Below, in pieces: positions 1-11,145 of a stretch of DNA of 64,000 nucleotides. The stretch is from Mycoplasma anserisalpingitidis. GTDB lineage: Bacteria; Bacillota_I; Bacilli_A; Mycoplasmatales; Metamycoplasmataceae. The first letter of the stretch is position 1; every line of letters starts with the position of its first letter. The position numbers and the translations under genes were made by a program. The stretch covers positions 248,001 to 312,000 of the forward strand of contig NZ_CP041663.1 of the NCBI RefSeq assembly GCF_007858495.1, written 5' to 3'. Below the pieces are notes generated by a model that was not told the origin of the DNA, ran no database searches, and worked only from the letters and a program-made list of their open reading frames with translations.

Positions 1-328
1 TCATATTTCTCTGACAAATTCTTATTGTTCAATTTACAAGGATGAAATTTATCTTAAAGATGCGTATTTTGGTAAATATATGGATGTAAAATGTGATGAA
101 TATCAAGATCGTAAACTTTTAATGCACAAACGTGAAATTATTAAGTTAAAATTCGAAAATGAAGCTAAACAATTAACAATAATTCCAACAAAGATTTATT
201 TTAACAACAAATCTAAAATTAAAGTTGAAATAGCTTTAGTAAAAGGTTTAAAAAAATATGATAAAAGAGATAAAATAGCTAAGGAAGAAACTGAAAAAAG
301 ACTTAGAAAAATCTTACAAAATTACTAA
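1..328 (+). CDS. smpB: SsrA-binding protein SmpB (3' part)
   Basis: This is the C-terminal part of SmpB, the small basic protein that binds tmRNA and brings it to stalled ribosomes. The reading frame is open from the left window edge (codons from position 2), so the start lies outside. Family signs are the DRKLLMHKREI segment, the TIIPTKIYF strand and the lysine-rich C-terminal tail starting at KKYDKRDKIAKEE, which is the tail that enters the empty mRNA channel. It is followed after one base by the tmRNA gene itself, so both components of trans-translation are neighbours. Confidence 0.95.
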   Translation, partial: HISLTNSYCSIYKDEIYLKDAYFGKYMDVKCDEYQDRKLLMHKREIIKLKFENEAKQLTIIPTKIYFNNKSKIKVEIALVKGLKKYDKRDKIAKEETEKRLRKILQNY

Positions 329-329
329 T

Positions 330-713
330 GGGGGTGTAATGGTTTCGACATGCATGGACTATTAGTTATTGCAGTAGTTTGGCAGACTATAATGCTTCTA
401 GGTATTTCTTAAACGGAAATAAAGAAGAAAAAGCTGAATACTCAGCATGAAATCCAGCTTTTGCTGGAAATACAAGCCTAGCTTTTGCCTAATTTGCAAT
501 TCTAGCCGTGATCAGTTTTTCCTGGAAATTGATTAACGAGTCTACAGGATAGTTCGAATTGATTCTAATAGATTCGAATGAACTTAATTAGAAATTACAT
601 TAATATGTTTGATTATTTAATGTTAATGTAATTTAATAAAAAATAATCTAAACTGTAGATGTAGCTAAAAAATTCATGTGTGGACCCGGGTTCGACTCCC
701 GGCATCTCCACCA
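330..713 (+). ncRNA. ssrA: tmRNA (SsrA)
   Basis: Transfer-messenger RNA that rescues stalled ribosomes and tags the nascent peptide. The 5' end GGGGGUG pairs with CAUCUCC at the 3' end to make the acceptor stem. The T-arm (GGGUUCGACUCCC) and an encoded CCA are present at 691-713. The tag reading frame ends at the TAA at 490-492 and reads ...AEYSAWNPAFAGNTSLAFA with one UGA tryptophan codon; I did not fix the resume codon. The hydrophobic LAFA-type end fits a mycoplasma degradation tag. Confidence 0.95.
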
Positions 714-833
714 TTTTTTATTTTAAAATTGAATAAAAATAAGCAATTTAATTAATTAAAATTACATTAAATATTTAATAAAAAAATAAAAATAAAGTAG
801 TAATATATAAGCAAATAAAGGAGGGTTGTTTTA

Positions 834-2696
834 ATGAATTTTTTTAAATCTAAAAAAATAGAAAAAAATTCTGCAAAAATCGATAAACAAGCTCGAGCAA
901 AATTACTTTTTGAAAACACTCCGGTCAAAAAAGCTATCTTTATAGTTGCTATTCCTGGTTTAGCTACTTCGTTGATGTTAGGTTTGGCTGCGTTTATAAA
1001 TCAAATTTTCATTCTTAATTTTGTACCTAGCACAATTTTTCTTTTAGATACAACTGCTAATGGTACTGCTCAAAGTGGTATTTTATACAATTTTTTGCCC
1101 GATGATTTTATTAGATTAAATAGAGAACAATTTGATCTGATTTTTCATACTTATAATAAGTCTATTGAACTAAGTGACAGAATTAATGAAATGACATCTA
1201 ATCAAGTAGGAGCTATAGCTGTTAACACTATTTCGCCTTTTACTATTTTTAGTAACTCTATTGTTTATCTAATTCCGGTAGGAACTAGTGTTTATTACAC
1301 TAAATGCGTTTCTAAAGGATTAGAAAAAACAGGTAAAGATTTATGAAGTACCGCTTTTTACGCAACTGTGATTTGTTCACTACTTGCAACTTTAGTAATG
1401 TATATTACTATTTGAGCAGGTTTGGTTGACAAAATTGCTTCACACACTAAATTTGATACTTATTGACTTGGATTATTAGATAAAAACCAAGAATTATTAA
1501 TTAAATTTAAACAATGGGGTATCTCTAACTACAAACCAAGTCAAATTATTCAACAGTACTATGAATCTTCTAGAGAAGTAAGTATATATTGATCAAAAAT
1601 TTATATTTACATCTACTGTGGCGGAACAATAATTCAAGGTTTATATTTATTACTTAGTTACTTAATTCGTGCCGAAGGAAAAAATGTTTATGTAATGTTT
1701 TGAGCTATTGTTGCTAATATTTGCGATGTTATATTAAACATTCTATTGATTAAAATTTTTAAAATGGGTATGCTTGGTGCTGCCATTTCAACAATTTTGG
1801 CTTGAATTATCAATTTAACCGCTTATGTGTTCTACATTTATAAAAACAATTTAAAACAAAAAACTTGATTGAGTATTAAACATTTAGTACACTTTAAGTT
1901 TAGATACAAATTTTTAGCGCCAATTGGTTTATTAGGTTTTAGTGGATTTATCCGTTCTGTTGGTGTAGCGGTTGGTTCGCTAGTAATAACTTTATTACTG
2001 ACTAATTTACCTTATAGTAATGGTGCTTCTAACGTTTATTTATGAGCTAAAGCTTCACCAATTATTACATTATTCTTCTTAGCATTATTTGGAATAGCTG
2101 ATGGTTCTAGAAGTTTATTAAGTTATGCTTACACTAAGAGAGATATAAAGAGAGTTAAACAAATTTATTGATATACTTTAATTCTTTCGTTTAGTTATGC
2201 AGCGTTAGTATATATACTTGTAGCATGTTTAGCTGATCAATTCTTGTATTTACTACGGGTAGAAAAAAATGTTATTAATGAAGCTGTCTTATATTTAAGA
2301 ATAAATATGCTTAGATTAGCTCTTTATTCATTTGCTACTGGAGCAATGCTATTATTTCAAGGAACGAATAATATTAAGAATTCAATTATTGCTACAGCGA
2401 TGGAAGGATTCTTAACATTCTTTATTGTTATGGGAATTGGAGTAGGTTTTGGATTCCTATTAAGTAGTTATGGAGTTGATGATTTCCACGCTGCTTTAGT
2501 AATTTCAATAAGTTATGCAGTTAATAGTCTAGTAGCTGGTCTGATAAATTTTGCAATTAGTACATATCACCTTAACAAAAAAATACCTAAAATTGATCAA
2601 ATCAAGCTCAGTTGAAGCAGAAGAATTGAACATAAATTCTTTGCGGAAGCTGAAGTATATGAAAAAAATTTATCCAAAAATATTAGCATTAGTTAA
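834..2696 (+). CDS. MATE family efflux transporter
   Basis: A 620-residue polytopic membrane protein read with UGA as Trp. The strong Shine-Dalgarno AAGGAGGG precedes the ATG. The N-terminus has the MATE pattern of a KKAIFIVAIPGLATSLM first helix, a FINQIFI segment, and a later AIAVNTISPF block matching the conserved start of TM2-TM3. About twelve hydrophobic segments follow. MATE proteins export cationic drugs or metabolites using Na+ or H+ gradients; the substrate here is unknown. The protein is longer than typical MATE proteins (about 450 residues) because of inserted hydrophilic loops around residues 85-125 and 215-250. Confidence 0.8.
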
Positions 2697-2712
2697 TCTA
2701 ATGCTTTTTTAT
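2685..2712 (+). terminator. Rho-independent terminator of the MATE gene
   Basis: AGCATTAG and CTAATGCT form an 8-bp stem around TTAAT, followed by six T. The stem overlaps the last codons and the stop of the MATE gene. Confidence 0.8.
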
Positions 2713-2980
2713 TTAACCTTCCCACTTAGTAGTGTAATAAAAGCATCAAATCGTTAGTTAATCTTTTTAAAAAACTAATAGTTTAATTCCATAATATTCT
2801 TATTTTTGATTTTAATTCAATTTTCTTATGGCAGACTAATTAAAAATTGTTATTTTTATCGTTAAATTTATCTAATATATTAAGTAATTATAGGAATGTG
2901 TAAAATAATTTATTCTTTTATCTTTTTATCGGACGCAAATTTTAATTGATACATTCGTTATACTAACAATCAAATTTTAA
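2713..2980. other. Intergenic region between convergent genes
   Basis: No open frame with coding character and no RNA gene seen. The stretch is AT-rich and lies between the terminators of the convergent MATE and ZIP genes. Confidence 0.5.
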
Positions 2981-3006
2981 ATAAAAAAATAGCAACTAGT
3001 GCTATT
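2981..3006 (-). terminator. Terminator of the ZIP gene
   Basis: On the minus strand AATAGCA and TGCTATT form a 7-bp stem around a 5-nt loop, followed by a run of T. It overlaps the ZIP stop codon. Confidence 0.8.
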
Positions 3007-4015
3007 AAACTGGTGAATTTCCATGCATATGGAACGAAAGAATAAATATGCTTATTATTATTCCAGCAAATAAGAATATAAGAACTTTTACTCAACTTTT
3101 CTTGTCAAAATGTGAGTGATAGAATTCTGGGAAGAATTCTACAAGTGAAGTAAATAGGAAAATTCCACCAATAAGTGATTGCATTAAAGCATAAATTACT
3201 CAATTTTGTAAAATATATTTACCAATAATCGAACCTACCAACATAAATGGTAAAAATAGTAATAAACCAGAAACGGAAATTAAAACAGCCTTTCACTTAT
3301 TATATCCTGCTTCTCTAAGTCTGTAGAAAAAAATAATTTCTTCAGGAATTAAATGAAGTACTAAGGAAATTATAAAGGCGATAGTAATATCATTTGAACT
3401 GCCTTCAACAATCAAACTTATACTATTTCCTAAAATAATCCCTTCAGGTATTCTATGAGTTAAAAGTAATAAAAGAGCTACAAATTTTAATTTGGATTCA
3501 GATTTTTTATTTATATCTTTAGTTAACTCAACTGAGTCATGTTTATTAAAAATAATATCTGGGTGTGTATGAGAGTGAATATTTGTTTTATCATGATCAT
3601 GAATATGTATAAAAGCACTCATTTGTCTAGAAGCAAGTAATTTCTTATTTACTTTATAAGAAATAATATATTTTATGAAAAAACTTACTATGATTCCTAT
3701 TAACGAACCACCAGCAATAATTAAAATATTGCTTAAATAAACATAATTTTTACCTCAATCTCTTTGAGAATTTACTGAAGAAATTTCTAAAGCTTCTCTC
3801 ATAAAGCCAAAAAGAGACATTACAATAAAAAAACCAGTAACAAAGGAATATAAATACGTTTTTGTTTTACTATTTAATTGTTTAAAGAAAAAAGGAAGTG
3901 ATAAAGATATAAAAATTGGTATTAATAAAAGAATAAATAGAAATAAAAATACTAAAAGTATTTTTGTTTCTAAAGAACCAATCAAATTACTAAGATATTC
4001 AATTTTTTCTGACAT
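3005..4015 (-). CDS. ZIP family divalent metal transporter
   Basis: A 336-residue membrane protein with about eight hydrophobic segments. ZIP transporters move Zn2+ or Fe2+ into the cytosol. Diagnostic motifs are HRIPEGIILGNS (TM4, HxxPEG) and HLIPEEIIFFYRLREAG (TM5, HxxPEE), which form the binuclear metal site. Before TM4 is a histidine-rich cytosolic loop (HIHDHDKTNIHSHTHPD), the usual variable metal-sensing loop of the family. The gene starts 3 nt after the yebC stop, so it is probably co-transcribed with yebC. Several UGA Trp codons are used. Confidence 0.88.
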
Positions 4016-4017
4016 TA

Positions 4018-4752
4018 TTAAATTTCTATATTGTGGTAAACATCTTGAACATCATCATCTTCTTGAAGATCATTAGCAAAATTTAATAATTTTTCTTTTT
4101 TCTCGTCATCTAATTCAACAAATAATGATGGAATATAAGTTATTTCGCACATCTTAAATTCAGTAATACCTAAATTATTTTCAATAGCTTTTCTTAAGTC
4201 ATTAAAATTTTCAGGTGTTGATGTTATTTCAAAGATATTTTCTTCAATAATATGTTTAACATCCTCAGCTCCAGATTCTAGAGCATTTAATAATAAAATA
4301 TCTTCTGAAACTAAAGAATCATCAATTTGAATAACTCCTTTTTTCTCAAATGGATAAGGTACTTGACCAGTTTTACCTAATGAAGCATTTTGTTTCTTAA
4401 AGTAAGCTTGAATATTTGAAGTTACACGGTTAATATTATCACTTAAAGTATTAACAATAAAAGTAACTCCACCACCTACAGTAGCATTAAATAAAGTTTC
4501 GATGTATGAACTTGAATTTTTGTCACCTTTTGCTTTTTGAATAGCTCTCTCAATGTTGTCTTTAGGCATATTTTTAGCCTTGGCCTTTGAAATAGCTAAT
4601 TTTAATGCTGGGTTTGTTTCAGGGTCAGGTCCACCAGCTCCTGAAGCTGCTACATAAATTTCTTTTGAAAGTTTTTGAAAAATTTTTCCTCTAGCTGCAT
4701 CTTGTGCACCTTTTCTGTGGGCAATATTTGCTGAGTGTGAATGTCCTGCCAT
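4018..4752 (-). CDS. yebC: YebC/PmpR family regulatory protein
   Basis: A complete 244-residue YebC (TACO1-like) protein. It begins with the hallmark MAGHSHSANIAHRKGAQDAARGKIF-type N-terminus and keeps the GGxGPDPxTNPAL motif and the later LYNATVGGG-like block (here TLFNATVGGG). Members are described both as DNA-binding regulators and as translation factors that help ribosomes through proline stretches. It has a Shine-Dalgarno (AAGGAGAAAAAT) before the ATG. nadE lies upstream, with its stop 11 nt before this ATG. Confidence 0.93.
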   Translation of the reverse strand: MAGHSHSANIAHRKGAQDAARGKIFQKLSKEIYVAASGAGGPDPETNPALKLAISKAKAKNMPKDNIERAIQKAKGDKNSSSYIETLFNATVGGGVTFIVNTLSDNINRVTSNIQAYFKKQNASLGKTGQVPYPFEKKGVIQIDDSLVSEDILLLNALESGAEDVKHIIEENIFEITSTPENFNDLRKAIENNLGITEFKMCEITYIPSLFVELDDEKKEKLLNFANDLQEDDDVQDVYHNIEI

Positions 4753-4762
4753 ATTTTTCTCC

Positions 4763-5560
4763 TTATTTTTTATTAATATCTAATGGTTTATAAGCACTTT
4801 GACGTTTATGTTCGCTGTTTTTGTGCATTCTTTCTATTTTTTCAATAACATTTTTATCTAAATATTTGTTTATTATAACATTATTATTGATATGATCTAA
4901 GTAAAAATCTAAATCATCATAACTAAAACCTAATTCATCTTCATCAGATTGACCTTCTCATAGACCTGCTGAAGGTTTTTTATTAATAATTGATTCTGGA
5001 ACATTTAATAACTTTGAAAGATATTTTACTTCCGATTTAGTTAAATGAACTATTGGAAGCAAGTCAACTCCTCCATCACCATACTTTGTAAAATATCCGA
5101 TGAAATATTCATCTTTATTATCAGTCCCACATACTAAGTGTTTTTTAGATTGAGCAATCGCATATAAAGTTGTCATTCTCAATCTTGGTTTAATATTTGA
5201 AATTGACATCTTGTCTTCGACTTTTAGCGTATCTAAAATAGCATCAAAAGTTTCTTTTAGATTTATTGTAATGAATTTAGTATTCATTGATTTTTCTAAT
5301 TCATTAATATGAGCTAAATCATGTTCCATTTTATCAATTGGCATGATAACCCCAAGCGCATCTTTTGGAAAAGCTTTCTTTGCTAGGGCATATACTAAAG
5401 CAGAGTCAATACCACCACTTATACCAACAATTAAACCTTTAGAATTAGACTCTTTTACTTTTTCTTTTAAAAAATTTACTATAGTATCAATGTATTCTAA
5501 TGCTACTTCTTTATTGAATTTTCTTTGTCTTTGATTATATTCAGTTAATGTTCTATTCAT
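4763..5560 (-). CDS. nadE: NH3-dependent NAD+ synthetase
   Basis: Converts deamido-NAD to NAD+ using ATP and ammonia. It is a 265-residue single-domain enzyme without a glutaminase domain. The PP-loop SGGIDSALV is at about residues 45-53, and the substrate-binding GTDNKDEYFIGYFTKYGDGG block is intact. I chose the ATG at 5560, which gives the normal N-terminus (MNRTLTEYN). An in-frame start at 5644 would add 28 residues unlike the family. A TATAAT box lies 9 nt before the ATG with no Shine-Dalgarno, so the mRNA may be leaderless. UGA codes for Trp in the C-terminal SAGLWEGQSDEDELG motif. Confidence 0.93.
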
Positions 5561-5569
5561 AGCGAATAA

Positions 5570-5575
5570 ATTATA
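5570..5575 (-). promoter_or_regulatory. -10 box of nadE
   Basis: TATAAT on the minus strand, nine bases before the chosen nadE start codon. It supports the 5560 start and a near-leaderless transcript. Confidence 0.5.
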
Positions 5576-5690
5576 ATAAAAAGTTTGTTTATTTATATAA
5601 AATAACTTAAAAATAGTATTTTTATCATTTGTTATAACTGACAAAAGTGATAAAATAAATAAACAATATTTAACTTAAAAGTGAGGTGGT

Positions 5691-7520
5691 ATGAATAACA
5701 AATTTGAAGCAATAGTTATAGGTGGAGGACATGCAGGGGTGGAAGCGACTTTTGCTTTAGCAAATAAAGGGCACAAAGTTGCTTTAATTAGTTTTAATCT
5801 TGAAAAATTAGCAATGATGCCATGTAATCCATCAATTGGTGGGCCAGCTAAGGGCATTATCACAAGAGAAATTGATGCGCTTGGTGGAATGCAAGGTTAT
5901 TTTGCTGATTTGGCTATGATTCAAATTAAAATGTTAAATGAATCAAAAGGACCTGCTGTCAGAGCTATAAGAGCTCAAATTGATAAAGAAAAGTATTCTA
6001 AAATAATTAGAGAAAATCTCGAAAAACATCCTAACGTAACATTAATTGAAGCTGAAGTTTCTCAGCTTAATGTTGAAAATAGTATAGTAGTTGGTATAAC
6101 AACTAGAGAAGGACAAAAATATAATGCTAATGTAGTTGTTTTAACCACCGGAACATACATGGCTTCAAAAATAATTAGAGGAAAGACAGTATTTGAATCT
6201 GGTCCTGATAACGAAAAAACAACTACTTTAATTTCTGAATCATTGAAATCATTAGGATTTGAACTTCAAAGACTAAAAACTGGTACACCTCCAAGAATTT
6301 ATACAGATTCAATTGATTTTAGTGAAGTTCAAAAGGAGGAATTAAGTAATATGCAACTTAATTTTTCTGAACGTTCGAACATTAAACTCCCTGAACAAAT
6401 TTCATGTTATTTAACATATACAACACCTGAAACTCATAAATTAATTGAAGAAAATGTTCATCTTTCTGGTATGTATTCTGGTGTTATTAAAGGTATAGGT
6501 CCAAGATATTGTCCAAGTATTGAAGATAAAATAATGCGTTTTATTGATAAAGATAGACATCAAATTTTCTTTGAACCCGAAACAGTTGAAGGTGATGTAA
6601 TGTATATTAATGGTTTATCGACTTCATTACCAATCGAAGTTCAAGCTGAGTTAATTAAAACTGTTCCTGGATTAAGAAATGCTAGAGTTCAGAAATGAGC
6701 TTATGCAATTGAATATGATGCATTAAACCCTCTTGATTTATATCCTACTTTAGAAACTAAAAAAATCAAAAATTTCTTTTGTGCTGGACAAATTAACGGG
6801 ACAAGCGGATATGAAGAAGCAGCAGCTCAAGGTTTAGTAGCTGGTATTAACGCTGCATTAAAACTCGAGAACAAAGAATCTTTAATTCTAAAGAGAAGCG
6901 AAGCATACATTGGAGTTTTAATTGATGATTTGGTTACTAAAGGCACAAAAGAACCTTATAGAATGCTTACAAGTAGAGCTGAATATAGATTGCTTTTAAG
7001 AAATGACAATAATGATTCAAGATTATACAAAATAGCTCATCAAATAGGTTTAATTTCTGATAAAGAATTCAATAGAATAGATCAAAAATATAAATTGATT
7101 GATGAAAAAATTAAAGAACTTGAAAATACATTCTTATCAACAAAAGACCCTATTGCTCAAAAATACAATGTAGAAAACAGTACTAACCTTGTTAAATTAA
7201 TTTCTAGACCAGAAGTTGATCCTAAAGATGTACTTAATGATTTTCCTTATATTCAAGAGTTAACTACAATTGTTAGACTTGACGGTTATATCAAAAAACA
7301 AATGGCAGATGCTAATAAAATGCTGAAGTTAGAAAAATATTCAATACCAGAAAATATCGATTATACAAAGATACCAAACATCGCAACAGAGGCAAGACAA
7401 AAATTAATTAGAATTAAACCACTTACCATTGGACAAGCTTCAAGAATTAGTGGAATTAATCCGTCAGATATTCAAATGCTTTTATTCTATATTGAAACAA
7501 ATAAAAAGAATGAAAATTAA
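5691..7520 (+). CDS. mnmG: tRNA uridine-34 5-carboxymethylaminomethyl synthesis enzyme MnmG
   Basis: The FAD-binding half of the MnmE-MnmG complex, which modifies the wobble uridine of tRNAs. It is a 609-residue protein of normal length. The Rossmann motif GGGHAGVEA is at the N-terminus, [13 protein letters not shown] follows, and the [18 protein letters not shown] FAD motif appears as [17 protein letters not shown]. The C-terminal helical domain ([19 protein letters not shown]) is complete. The sequence AAGTGAGGTGGT precedes the ATG. The last 11 nt overlap rlmH, giving translational coupling. Confidence 0.97.
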
Positions 7521-7947
7521 TATCATTGCTATAGGTTCCTTGGAAAAAGATTTCAAAATATTGTATGATGAATATATAAGAAAAGTTGGTTCGTATGCAA
7601 AAATCAATTTAATTGAAATTAAGGAATCTAAAGAAAGTAATATATATATTAAGAAAGCAAAAGAAACTGAACAAATTCTAAGTAAAATACCAAAAAATTC
7701 ACCAATAATATTATGCAGTCTACAGGGAAAAATGTATGACAGCATTGAATTTAGTGAAATCTTCGATAAAGATAACTTAACTTTTATCATCGGTGGGAGT
7801 GATGGTGTTGATGAGAGTAAATTTGAAAATTCTACTAAAATAAAATTTAGTAATATGACATTTCCTCATCAACTTTTTAGAGTTATGTTATCTGAGCAAA
7901 TTTATAGAGCTTTTTCTATAATAAATAACAAAAAGTATCACAAATAA
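7510..7947 (+). CDS. rlmH: 23S rRNA pseudouridine-1915 N3-methyltransferase RlmH
   Basis: A 145-residue SPOUT methyltransferase that modifies the decoding-site helix H69 of 23S rRNA. The ATG at 7510 gives the family start MKINIIAIG. The trefoil-knot SAM site [12 protein letters not shown] and the C-terminal [16 protein letters not shown]...YHK signature are present. It overlaps the end of mnmG by 11 nt and abuts the convergent hypothetical gene at 7948. Confidence 0.96.
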   Translation: MKINIIAIGSLEKDFKILYDEYIRKVGSYAKINLIEIKESKESNIYIKKAKETEQILSKIPKNSPIILCSLQGKMYDSIEFSEIFDKDNLTFIIGGSDGVDESKFENSTKIKFSNMTFPHQLFRVMLSEQIYRAFSIINNKKYHK

Positions 7948-8421
7948 TTACACTTGTGAAATAATCGCACTGCTATTAAGGTGGTGCATTTTTGTTAATT
8001 TTTCATTACTTACTAAAGTAATTAATGAGATGTTTGAATTCATAATTTCTTTTTCAGAAGTTATTTTATTTATTATCTCAAGAATATAAACTTGAGTTTC
8101 TAGTGGTATTTCATTTGCACCTATTTTTCAATCTATAACTGAATAAAATTCATCAATTAACATACGATAAATGTCATTTAATATAACTGTTAATTTTTGA
8201 TTGTTATTCAATTCAATATTAAATAAATCTTTGTTAGAAACATAATCTTTTACATTTCTATTATGAACGCCAACAAAGAATACTGATTCAGAATCATTAG
8301 CTATCGCTAAAATACTTTCTGGAAAATTGTTGATCTCCTTTTCAATTCTAATTTTAAATTCATGTTTAAGTTCTAAAACTTTTACTAAGTTATCATTAAT
8401 AAATTCATGTTTTTGTTTCAT
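7948..8421 (-). CDS. Hypothetical protein
   Basis: A 157-residue acidic/neutral cytosolic protein with no signal or membrane segment and one UGA Trp codon in the middle. I do not recognise it with confidence. The alternation of short helices and strands (LAIANDSESVFFVGV, KLTVILNDIYRMLIDEFY) loosely recalls Asp23/Gls24-like envelope-stress folds, but no signature motif is present. Its stop codon directly follows that of the convergent rlmH with no base between, so neither gene has room for its own terminator there. Confidence 0.6.
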
Positions 8422-8713
8422 ATTCTAATTGTAAATTTTTATTAGTTCATAAAAATTCTTATTTTTTTCATTTTTGTAAACTTAAATTTTAATTATTTCC
8501 ATTCGTAATTTAAAAATATCTTATTTATAGGTAAAATAGTATGTTTTCCTTTACTTAAACTTTGTATTAATTAAAATTACACAAAATTTATTTTTAGCTA
8601 AATTTACAATTTTAAGAAAAACAATCTATTTTTTACTATATTTTCTTATTATGATTATGAAAATATTTTTAAAAATTCTTAATTAATAATAAAAATCATA
8701 TAATTATTATGTT
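8422..8713. other. Intergenic region between divergent genes
   Basis: About 290 nt of very AT-rich DNA between the starts of the hypothetical gene and the lipoprotein gene. Apart from the TATAAT at 8699 I see no gene or conserved structure. Confidence 0.5.
8699..8704 (+). promoter_or_regulatory. -10 box of lipoprotein gene
   Basis: TATAAT ends nine bases before the ATG at 8714, and no Shine-Dalgarno sequence lies between. Confidence 0.45.
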
Positions 8714-11062
8714 ATGAAGAAGAAATTGAGATTATTAAAATTAGTGTTGCCTGTTGCAACAATTACACCAGCACTTTTAAGTGCATCATGTTTCGGTGGA
8801 CAAAAAGAAGATGAGAAACCAGTTGATAAAAATCCAGGTGAAACATCAAAACCTGAAAATCCAAGTACACCCGGAGACACTGAAGGTAATAAACCTTCAA
8901 CTCAGCCGGTAAAATATTCTGAAATAATTGAATTATTTAATGCAGGTTCAATATTCAAAAAGAAAATTTCTTACCAAGAATTCTTAAAATTCTCTAATCA
9001 AGAAGGAAAAGAGACAGGAAGAATTGACCATTATATTAATAATGATGGATCAACCACAATCAGTATTAACAAAAATACTGCAACATTGAATGAAAGTATA
9101 TTTTCGGATGAATTATTAAAATTAGGTGATTTTACAATTAACTTCAAGAAGGAAACTAACAAAGTTGGATTTGCTTACAGAGATGAATTGCAAAAAGGAT
9201 TTGAAATCGCAGATGAAAGTGCTACAGCCGAAAATGCCAAAAGTTCATCATCTAGATTAGTGTTCAAAGTTGACAAAGAAAATGAAACAATTACAATTTT
9301 AAGTGTTGCCCTTTATAAATACATTCCTGATCAAGGTCTTATTTTACTAGTACCTACTGAAAAAGATTTTGTTATTAGTGTAGATCAATCTACAAAAAAA
9401 CCTGTAGATAATACGGAAAACACTACACCAGAAAATCCAAGTACACCAGTTAATCCTGAAACACCAGATCAACCAGAAACTGGTGAGTCAAATAATGAAG
9501 AAAAAACAGATTCTGAACAAGACAAACCTAAAAATGAAACAGTTGTTCAACCATCAGTTAATTTACCAGAAAAATATGAAAGTTTATCTGATGCTGAAAA
9601 ATTATTATATTTATTCGAAAACGACTTAGTTTTCAAAAAATATATTTCTGAACAAGATTTTAATTTGTTAAGTTCTCAGTCTAGAAAAAGAATTGACTTT
9701 GATCAAAAAAATCTTTTCTTCTATCTAAATAATGACAGAAAAATTGTATTCAATACCGATATTTTTTCAGATGAAATTAATCTAATCTTTAGCTTTACCA
9801 AAAATGTTAAACGTGATACCGGAAAAATTGGTGTTGTATTAATGGATAAAAACAACCAACAATACATTAATAGTGAAAATAGCAAAAAGAATGCTAGTGC
9901 TTCAGGTAGATTTGTGTATGAAGTTAATGCTGAAAAGAAAACAATTACCATCAAGCAATTAGCAGTTGCAGAATTTAGTCTTGAAAAAGGATTTAAGTTA
10001 TATTCTAAATTAGATGGAATTAAGGATTTTGTTATAAAGGTTGGTACTCAAGCAGATTTAGAAGCTCAAGATAAACCTACAATTGATGAACCTTCAGAAG
10101 AAACAAATAATTCAGAAAAAGTACTTATTCATAATTTTGAAGAAATCAAAAAATCAAATGACTTTAATTCAATTCAAGTTGATATTAATGCATTGCCATT
10201 TGTACTTCAAAACATTTTAAACAAGGTAAATAAAGTTAAAACTTCTGCTTCAGAAGAAGGATTACAAAAATTAAATAAATTAGAAGCAAAATTAAATGAA
10301 AGCATTCACTTAATTAAATCATTAAAAGATGATAAATTAGCAAAGATATTTAAAAATTATATTGATAGTATTTTAACTAGTGATAATGTTCTAAAAATTA
10401 ATCAAATTTTAGAAAAATCAGATTCTAGCGAAAGATTAATATATAGTTCACTTAATATTGAGGAAGGTAATTATTTATCTGTAGTTCAACTTATTGCAAG
10501 CATTTGAGAAAAAACAATTAATATTGTTGCAGATGCTAATAATGAAACTGGTACTGGAGCAGTCAAATTAAATCAAAAATTCATTAGAGCAGCTGGAACC
10601 AAATTAAAATCAATTTATCAAAATGCATTAACAAATATTTATGCCGATATAGTTGCACTTAATTATTTAGAAATCAAATCTTCTATTGATCAATTAGTAA
10701 AAGATTCACAATATTTAGATTACGCTGATGAATTATATTCACTTAAACAATACGAAGTTTTATTAAACAATACATTAACTTCATCAAATACGGTATTAAA
10801 CAAATATAAATCAGAAATAAATTCACTTAAATCTGATGCTGAAAATAATAAAGAAAAAATAACATCATTAAATAGTAAAATTTCATCACTCCAAAGTGCA
10901 CAATTCCAAGTTAAAACATTCTTAAATTCAAATAAAGAAGAATTAGATATGTTAAAATCATTAACATTCGATAAATTAAGTGAAGAACAACAAAAATTAC
11001 TAACTTCATTAAAATACAAGTTAATGACTTTAAAATCACAACTTGAAAGAAGTATGAAATAA
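8714..11062 (+). CDS. Surface lipoprotein with duplicated domain
   Basis: A 782-residue prolipoprotein. A basic start (MKKKLRLLK), a hydrophobic core and the lipobox ALLSASC (Cys26) direct lipid anchoring to the outer face of the membrane. A Pro/Thr/Glu-rich linker follows (about 27-70). Two related domains of about 160 residues come next (about 73-232 and 293-457); both share a FxKKxIS(Y/E)QxF start, an IFSDE(L/I) motif and a VxxExxTITI motif. A second acidic/proline-rich linker separates them. The C-terminal 300 residues are helical and coiled-coil-like (SKISSLQSAQF..., LKSQLERSMK). The function is unknown; adhesion or immune exposure is plausible. Confidence 0.8.
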
Positions 11063-11070
11063 ATCAAAAT

Positions 11071-11092
11071 AAAATAGCTTCGGCTATTTTTT
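11071..11092 (+). terminator. Terminator with UUCG loop
   Basis: AAAATAGC-UUCG-GCUAUUUU stem-loop ending in T residues, just after the lipoprotein stop. Confidence 0.85.
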
Positions 11093-11145
11093 ATTTACCT
11101 TAAAATCATTAATAGTAATATAATAGAATAATAATTAAGGTAAAT

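Noticed and set aside
2551..2757. Frame of 68 codons overlapping the MATE C-terminus
   Set aside because: The MATE frame continues through UGA to 2696 and a terminator lies inside this frame.
10720..11067. Antisense frame in the lipoprotein gene
   Set aside because: It is the mirror of a low-complexity coiled-coil coding region.
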